Source: Pseudobdellovibrionaceae bacterium (lineage in GTDB: Bacteria; Bdellovibrionota; Bdellovibrionia; Bdellovibrionales; JAMPXM01). Taken from it: 11,110 nucleotides of DNA. Within the stretch, counting starts at the first letter, position 1. Each line of letters opens with the position of its first letter. Of the stretch, positions 7,226 to 11,110 are shown in pieces. The notes under the pieces are model-generated. The model did no database searches and was not told the origin of the DNA. It worked only from the letters and a program-made list of their open reading frames with translations. The stretch spans positions 1-11,110 of the forward strand of contig JALHOI010000060.1 of assembly GCA_022843085.1 (NCBI GenBank). Reading direction: 5' to 3'. A program made the position numbers and the translations under genes.

Positions 7226-7238
7226 GAGTGGCTGTTCG

Positions 7239-7277
7239 AGCGGTCAGTTTCACACCGGGCCGCTTCAGCGATTTTTT
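7239..7277 (+). terminator. Weak terminator candidate after the repeat protein
   Basis: AGCGG (7239-7243) pairs with CCGCT (7260-7264) around a long loop that can itself pair (CGGT with ACCG). A T6 run follows at 7272-7277, seven bases beyond the stem. Position just after the 7225 stop fits, but the long loop and displaced T-run make it weak. Confidence 0.28.
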
Positions 7278-7404
7278 CTCAGTATTCGAATCAATCGAAG
7301 TTTAAACAGGCCACCGTCTCGGAATCCAATTCGCCCTTAGGGCCGTCAAACCGTGAACGACGGTCGGGCTATACAAACTGACAGCTGCCATCAATGCAGC
7401 ACCG

Positions 7405-7425
7405 TTCGACGTTTGAAACGTCGAA
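7405..7425. repeat. Perfect 10-bp inverted repeat between convergent genes
   Basis: TTCGACGTTT (7405-7414) and AAACGTCGAA (7416-7425) are perfect inverted copies around a single G. The element lies between the plus-strand gene ending at 7225 and the minus-strand gene ending at 7433, only eight bases beyond the latter's stop. In RNA from either strand it would form a hairpin of about eight pairs. Neither side has a T-run, so it may be a bidirectional 3'-end hairpin or a protein-binding palindrome. Confidence 0.5.
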
Positions 7426-7432
7426 GCTACGT

Positions 7433-8062
7433 CTACTGAACTTTCCGTTCGTAAAGCTGAACGCAACCGCTGCCGTTACAAAATGAAGCCCAACCCGCAA
7501 TCGTCTGTGGGCGTAGCGGAGCGAGGGCCTGGTCGAATTCGGCCGACATTGTCGCGACTAACTTTTGTTGCGTTTGTCCGGCGACGGAAACTGATTCTTC
7601 CTTGTAGTGGTTGCCAGCATCCACCGTGATTTCGTAACGAAGCGCTTGCGCGGGGAGAAGGACATTGCCCTCATAAGCATCCAGTTGCACGACATCGTCG
7701 ACCTTTCGACGATTCAAATTTCCAACATACCGTTTGCAGGTGGCATCAAAAGCTTCGCAGCCCTTGAGGCGATGCACGACGATGTTTTCGATGCTCGAAC
7801 TTTTATCTTTGTAGACTTCGACGTGCTTGATGAACGTTTGTGCTTCGATCTGCATGGGCCAACCTTCGGTGTTGGCCTTTCTTGCGAATTCTTTGAGCGC
7901 GGTTTCAGAGCGAACGGCTTCGTCGGTGCCAACAACCCCGATTTCGTACAAGAAAACATGCGGAACCGGTTTTGGCTCTGCGAGCGCGATCGAAACAGCA
8001 GAAAGAACCGCAACTGTTGTCACGATAAAGGCCATTTTAAAAGACGTCGCGATAGACGACAT
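7433..8062 (-). CDS. Exported hypothetical protein with two cysteine pairs
   Basis: A 209-residue protein with a signal peptide (hydrophobic core AFIVTTVAVLSAVSIALA, cleavage before EPK), so probably periplasmic or outer-membrane associated. The mature domain has four cysteines in two close pairs: C-x6-C in 'GCEAFDATCKRY' and C-x4-C near the C-terminus in 'SFCNGSGCVQLY', which suggests two disulfides. Strand-rich segments (HVFLYEIGVVG, ALRYEITVDAG, KLVATMSAEF) suggest a beta fold. No family is recognised. The ATG at 8060-8062 is well supported by AGGAG (complement of 8069-8073), seven bases upstream. The plus-strand frame running opposite (7607-8161) is antisense to this gene and has no signal peptide or ribosome binding site. 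It is convergent with the repeat protein ending at 7225. Confidence 0.8.
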   Translation of the reverse strand: MSSIATSFKMAFIVTTVAVLSAVSIALAEPKPVPHVFLYEIGVVGTDEAVRSETALKEFARKANTEGWPMQIEAQTFIKHVEVYKDKSSSIENIVVHRLKGCEAFDATCKRYVGNLNRRKVDDVVQLDAYEGNVLLPAQALRYEITVDAGNHYKEESVSVAGQTQQKLVATMSAEFDQALAPLRPQTIAGWASFCNGSGCVQLYERKVQ

Positions 8063-8154
8063 AGTTTTCTCCTAATCACAGTTTGGCGTGCCTTAACTTC
8101 TGCACGTCGGCACATTGCCTTCGACACCCTACCAAATGTTTCGACCATCTGCGC

Positions 8155-8172
8155 CTGTTAAAATTTTGACAG
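8155..8172. promoter_or_regulatory. Operator-like near-palindrome upstream of the 7433-8062 gene
   Basis: CTGTTAAAATTTTGACAG reads as its own reverse complement except at one symmetric position (8159/8168). It is AT-rich in the centre and lies about 95 bases upstream of the start codon at 8062, in the intergenic space before that minus-strand gene. It looks like a dimeric regulator site; the regulator is unknown. Confidence 0.3.
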
Positions 8173-8184
8173 AGTGACAAGCTT

Positions 8185-8198
8185 GAGCCGTCGGGCTC
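8185..8198 (-). terminator. Possible hairpin after the 8222-9301 gene
   Basis: GAGCC (8185-8189) and GGCTC (8194-8198) form a five-pair stem with a four-base loop, 24 bases beyond the stop of the minus-strand gene at 8222. No T-run follows on either strand, so it is weak as an intrinsic terminator. Confidence 0.28.
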
Positions 8199-8221
8199 GC
8201 TGCAGCCTCAAAAACAATCGG

Positions 8222-9301
8222 TCACCGGCTTGATTCTAATGTACGACCAGGAGGTCGTTTTTCGGAGGATATCGACTTTCGCCACCATCTGTAAAACTGT
8301 CGGCGCTCTGCTAAATTCAGCGCTGTTCTTTGGGAAATTTGCGTGAAGTAGTTTAGTAAAGCTAAGTGCGGAATTTGCTGACGGCTTGGAAAATCCTCTA
8401 ACGGTATGTTTTGCTCATGACCAGTAGTGTATAGCGCTGTGTAAGCGACGCGCCTGACAGGCAAATTTAGGGCTTGAATCGATCGATTTAACTCTTCAGC
8501 CGTAAGTATGTTTCGCCGGTAATCAGCCACAACGTTTAAAACGTCTTCTGTGCTTAACGGTGGTTGACCAAACTTTGCGAGGTAGTCGCGAATGTGGCGC
8601 AGGTCATGATCTCGAAATTCAGTCGACGAAGATTTATTTCCGAAACGCCCAGCATCTGGATCGACGAAGATCCCATACTGAAAGATCCCAGACCCCCACG
8701 AACGAACGCTGTCACCCTCTGAGTAGTGGCCCACCGTTGGTAATATCAGAACGCCCCGTTCAAAAAGCTTTTCGACCAAAGCCGCCATGAATTTGCCTTC
8801 AGCGTCGAGGACATTGTTCACTCGATTCTTGTCCCCGACATAGTCTGGTGAATCCTCCATCATCGACATTAAAGCCGTAAGTCGACCGGCTGAATAAGTT
8901 AAAGAAATATATGTATTGTCATTCCGCCATAGCTTGCCGAATACGTCGATTTCGATTCGAACGAATTCTCGCCATACCGGCGCTTCGTTTGAAGCTAGTG
9001 TAAGTTTCGATGCGGCTTCAGAGAGAAAGGGATAAAAGGCTTCGCCAAGTTTTAGGTGTTTCATCGAGCCAGCGCCCGCGCCATACTTTGCGACATGATC
9101 GACAACGATTGCGTTCAATCGAAGAAGAAGATCAGTTTTTAGTTCGCCTGGAAGACCAGAATAAGTGAGGTCTGAAGGCACCGAAAAGAGTTCGGAACAG
9201 CGATAGGCCTGTGCGGTTTGCTCAAAAAGTAAGGTCACAAAGAAGCTAAGTGCGAGGATTAAACGCCCTATTGAAAAAGAGCTGAAGTTCAAATTGGTCA
9301 T
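8222..9301 (-). CDS. Exported hypothetical protein with mature N-terminal CxELF motif and HDxxH motif
   Basis: A 359-residue protein with a long signal peptide (core LILALSFFVTLLF, cleavage TAQA32|Y33). The mature N-terminus is 'YRCSELF' (C35), matching 'ITCADLF' at the same place in the protein of 4302-5561. Around residue 232 the sequence 'FRDHDLRHIRDYL' contains H232-D233-x-x-H236, a possible metal-binding triad, although no known peptidase or hydrolase signature surrounds it. The rest is helical and soluble-looking. I recognise no named family. The ATG at 9299-9301 has no clear ribosome binding site, but it gives the best signal peptide and another upstream ATG (9307-9309) runs straight into a stop. 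Probably periplasmic or secreted; an enzymatic role is only a suggestion from the HDxxH. Confidence 0.78.
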   Translation of the reverse strand: MTNLNFSSFSIGRLILALSFFVTLLFEQTAQAYRCSELFSVPSDLTYSGLPGELKTDLLLRLNAIVVDHVAKYGAGAGSMKHLKLGEAFYPFLSEAASKLTLASNEAPVWREFVRIEIDVFGKLWRNDNTYISLTYSAGRLTALMSMMEDSPDYVGDKNRVNNVLDAEGKFMAALVEKLFERGVLILPTVGHYSEGDSVRSWGSGIFQYGIFVDPDAGRFGNKSSSTEFRDHDLRHIRDYLAKFGQPPLSTEDVLNVVADYRRNILTAEELNRSIQALNLPVRRVAYTALYTTGHEQNIPLEDFPSRQQIPHLALLNYFTQISQRTALNLAERRQFYRWWRKSISSEKRPPGRTLESSR

Positions 9302-9471
9302 TCACGCATGTTGAGAAAAAATAATGACAAGACCGCACAAGTTTTCATAGCCATGTTCAGAAACTAACAGTTCTACTTCCAAGAAGCGATTGGCCTGCAC
9401 TTTTTACCGAATCGAACAACAACCCGACATTAACGGCGGCCATCTCTTCAGAATCGATTGGAGTTATCCAA

Positions 9472-10074
9472 ATGAAAAAGGCTCTGGACCCTTCAATTGG
9501 CTTTGAAAAACCAGGTGGGGCGATTCGCGCTGCGGATCTTTCCGCTACGCTCTCTGCGCTCGGCAACCCTAGTCTGCCCGCCGAATACGAGCAGTTCCTA
9601 CTGAAGTTCAACGGCGCACGACCATTCCGTACTTCAGCGCCCGCAGATCGTTCAATGTTCTGGCGAATCTGGTGGCCGCCCGACTCCGAGGCATGCTCCG
9701 TTGGTCATGTCGCATTCAGGTCACGCATGCTGCGGGTCAACGGTCGCACCGAGGAGGGCAACGACCTCGTGATCGTCAATCAGGTGTTTATTGGCCGCAT
9801 TCCAGAGCGATCGTTCGTATTCGGCGGCGCGGAAGGTGGCAGTCTATTTCTCTTTGATCTTCGACCAGGTCGATTTGGACAAGTGATCTACTGGGAACGT
9901 CAGTACGAGTCGCCGGACAAATGGACACGCAACCCGTATCACAATGTGGGCTGGGTGGCCGACGATTTCAACGACTTCCTGAATCGCATCGAAGTCGAAC
10001 CAGAAGACTTCGAGGCGTGGGAGTCAGCCCTCGTCCCCGACTCTGCCAGAGACTGGAATGGCTTTCAGGGCTAG
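9472..10074 (+). CDS. SMI1/KNR4 (SUKH) family protein, probable orphan immunity protein
   Basis: A 200-residue cytosolic protein of the SUKH superfamily, whose bacterial members are mostly immunity proteins that bind and neutralise polymorphic or contact-dependent toxins. The diagnostic block 'LPAEYEQFLLKFNGARP' is at 35-51. The later 'GGAEGGSLFLFDL' core strand, 'GQVIYWERQYE' and the C-terminal helix 'VADDFNDFLNRIE' follow the family order. There is no signal peptide. The start is clear: GGAG at 9460-9463 lies eight bases before ATG 9472. No toxin gene is adjacent: its neighbours are an exported unknown (divergent) and a broken minus-strand gene. It is therefore an orphan immunity gene here, or a SUKH protein with another binding role. 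Family confident; toxin partner unknown. Confidence 0.87.
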   Translation: MKKALDPSIGFEKPGGAIRAADLSATLSALGNPSLPAEYEQFLLKFNGARPFRTSAPADRSMFWRIWWPPDSEACSVGHVAFRSRMLRVNGRTEEGNDLVIVNQVFIGRIPERSFVFGGAEGGSLFLFDLRPGRFGQVIYWERQYESPDKWTRNPYHNVGWVADDFNDFLNRIEVEPEDFEAWESALVPDSARDWNGFQG

Positions 10075-10103
10075 TTCTTCTCGGAATCAGATAATTTTTT
10101 GAC

Positions 10104-10141
10104 GACTGGTGACCGACACTGACCGGTCTCAATTAATTTTT
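10104..10141 (+). terminator. Hairpin between the convergent SUKH gene and broken gene
   Basis: GACTGGT (10104-10110) pairs with ACCGGTC (10122-10128), seven pairs with one G-T wobble around an 11-base loop. On the plus strand a T5 run follows at 10137-10141, eight bases beyond the stem, so it could end SUKH transcription. It also sits just past the stop of the minus-strand frame at 10133. Confidence 0.35.
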
Positions 10142-10520
10142 ATCCGCGCTATCAAGCCAACGGAAAAATTCAGGATTTAGAGCTTCCACTTCTTTTGGAA
10201 TTACGCCCAGCGACCTTTGAAGCCGATAGTAGATTTTCAACTTTTGCTCGATCTGGGGTGTTCGCGTTGACGTCAATAACTCGAAAGGTTGAGTCGCTAG
10301 AACACCATGCTCTTCTTTGGAAATCGGACGAACACCTCGACGTCCTTTAGACGCAAAAACAGACGCAAAAACCGTATCTACAAAAGTTATCTTCGGCGGC
10401 GGCGCAGAACCGACAAGCGAAATTTGAGCCCAGACAGGTCCGATGTGCTCACCCGCAGTTATATTTCGTAAATCAACAGCTCGAGCGTAGGCATAAAAAA
10501 CAGAAGAGCGCTGTCCTCAC
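10133..10520 (-). pseudogene. Frame-broken exported hypothetical protein (body open, start frame lost)
   Basis: On the minus strand, codons from 10516 to the TAA at 10133-10135 are open for 127 residues and read like real protein (AGEHIGPVWAQISLVGS, IEQKLKIYYRLQRSLGV, ALNPEFFRWLDSADKN). No ATG, GTG or TTG occurs in the first 70 codons. In another frame a GTG at 10518-10520 starts 'MRTALFCFL', a signal-peptide-like stretch, which would join the body at 'YAYARAVDL' if the T6 tract (complement of 10495-10500) were one base shorter or two longer. I read this as a small secreted protein disrupted at a homopolymer, or a sequencing error there. No family is recognised. A 12-base in-frame tandem duplication at 10349-10372 encodes VFAS twice. 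Confidence 0.5.
10349..10372. repeat. 12-bp perfect tandem duplication
   Basis: AGACGCAAAAAC occurs twice in direct succession (10349-10360 and 10361-10372). In the minus-strand frame it encodes the tetrapeptide VFAS twice, so the duplication preserves frame. It looks like a recent slippage or duplication inside the broken gene. Confidence 0.8.
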
Positions 10521-10551
10521 GTCACGATGTTGAACGCTACGATCGTAAAAG

Positions 10552-10579
10552 AAAAAAATGCGTTTTACTCGCGTTTTTT
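10552..10579 (-). terminator. Terminator candidate after the fibre/S74 gene
   Basis: Immediately after the TGA of the S74 gene, the minus strand reads an A6 tract, C, GCG, a seven-base loop, CGC, A and T7 followed by C and T4. The GCG/CGC pairs plus A/T pairs give a hairpin with one mismatch ending in a T-rich tract. The symmetric arrangement means it could also act on the plus strand. The short GC core makes it moderate. Confidence 0.4.
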
Positions 10580-11110
10580 CAGTCACTGCTGCGATTTTGT
10601 TCTAATTTTTCGAGACGTAAGAGGATTTTACGATTTTCAAGTTTGAGCTGCTCGTTCTCTTTCTCGAGCCGATCAAGCTTTGCATGTATCTCAAGACTGT
10701 CGGTCCACCATCGTTTGTAAAGTTCCTTTATCGCATTCAGCATCGTCCAGATTATCGAATCTGTTTCAACGTGCAAAAAGCCGTCGCGAGATTTGTTCAC
10801 GGACTCAGGCACAGCCTTTTGAGCGTCCTGGGCAATCACGCCAACAAATTCTTTCTCGTGCGGAAGCCCGAGCGCGTTGTCGAGTTTGTAACGATAGTAA
10901 ATTGGCTGCAGGCTTTCGAGTGCGTCGAGGCCTCTGGTGAAAGGTGCGCGCACATCCTTCAATCTGGCGTCAGACGCCACTGTCCACGTCGAAGAACCGG
11001 GTTTTGCAGCCGAGTCGTTTGAAAGTTGAAGCTGATAGCTGGCAGAGGTAAGCCCGATGCCTACATTGACCGCGTACGCTCCGGTTCCACCGAGCACCAT
11101 CGTATTGCTT
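10579..11110 (-). CDS. Tail-fibre/adhesin-type protein, C-terminal S74 intramolecular chaperone domain (N-terminus outside window)
   Basis: The frame is open through the right edge, so at least 176 C-terminal residues are present and the ATG at 11098-11100 is probably internal. Counting from that Met, 'VGIGLTSASYQLQLSNDSAA' (13-32) is the end of a fibre-type beta repeat. It is followed by the S74 (endosialidase-type) chaperone domain opening with S43-D44-A-R-L-K48, whose Ser and Lys are the self-cleavage residues in the family. 'REF-like' EKEFVGVIAQDAQKAVPE is the domain core. A strong leucine-rich coiled coil (about 138-170, LDRLEKENEQLKLENRK) ends the chain. Such domains trimerise and then release fibre proteins; Bdellovibrio species carry many and use fibre-like adhesins on prey. 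Domain confident, substrate of the fibre unknown. Confidence 0.9.
   Translation of the reverse strand, partial: SNTMVLGGTGAYAVNVGIGLTSASYQLQLSNDSAAKPGSSTWTVASDARLKDVRAPFTRGLDALESLQPIYYRYKLDNALGLPHEKEFVGVIAQDAQKAVPESVNKSRDGFLHVETDSIIWTMLNAIKELYKRWWTDSLEIHAKLDRLEKENEQLKLENRKILLRLEKLEQNRSSD

Noticed and set aside
7607..8161. 184-codon plus-strand open frame
   Set aside because: It lies antisense to the 7433-8062 gene, which has a signal peptide and a strong AGGAG; the opposite frame has neither.
8166..8171. TTGACA as a plus-strand -35 promoter element
   Set aside because: No -10-like hexamer is found 16-18 bases downstream and no plus-strand gene follows.
8155..8172. LexA (SOS) box
   Set aside because: CTG and CAG are separated by 12 bases instead of the E. 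coli 10, and Bdellovibrio LexA is reported to use a different short motif.

Overview
The window looks like chromosomal DNA of a Bdellovibrio-like predatory bacterium (Bdellovibrionota). The assignment is an inference. It rests on the roughly even base composition, a tail-fibre/S74-chaperone gene with the phrase 'AAKPGSSTW...SDARLK' that I associate with Bdellovibrio fibre proteins, and many short exported proteins of unknown function with cysteines in the mature part. No ribosomal RNA, tRNA, CRISPR array, transposase or phage structural gene is visible.

Layout. Positions 1-1351 (minus strand) hold the N-terminal ~450 residues of a periplasmic peptide-type ABC solute-binding protein, cut by the left edge. 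Divergent from it, on the plus strand, is a compact run: a GNAT acetyltransferase (1531-2010), an unrecognised 149-residue protein (2032-2481) and a YedJ/YpgQ-like HD phosphohydrolase (2490-3125). These are probably co-transcribed. Next come a three-helix small membrane protein (3278-3574) and a series of exported proteins with signal peptides and no recognised family: 3603-4142, 4302-5561, 5707-6366 and 6528-7225. On the minus strand are two more exported proteins, 7433-8062 and 8222-9301.

Positions 9472-10074 (plus) encode a stand-alone SUKH (SMI1/KNR4) protein of the type used as toxin immunity. A stretch of about 500 bases after it holds the body of a minus-strand gene that has lost its start frame (10133-10520). 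At the right edge (10579-11110, minus) is the C-terminal S74 intramolecular chaperone domain and coiled coil of a fibre or adhesin protein whose N-terminus lies outside the window.

The most interesting signal is at 6869-6898. A repeat-containing secreted protein runs into a stop in frame 0 exactly where the sequence offers the slippery heptamer A_AAA_AAC in the correct phase, a 5-base spacer and a 7-bp hairpin. The -1 frame then continues for another 116 codons and carries the rest of the same repeat architecture. This is either a programmed -1 frameshift (or polymerase slippage) or a decayed or mis-sequenced gene. A second homopolymer-associated frame break, in 10133-10520, means the error or decay explanation must be tested.

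The genes do not form one recognisable pathway. Peptide uptake, small-molecule acetylation and nucleotide clean-up sit on the left. The rest looks like an envelope/secretome region with a fibre gene and an orphan immunity gene at the right.
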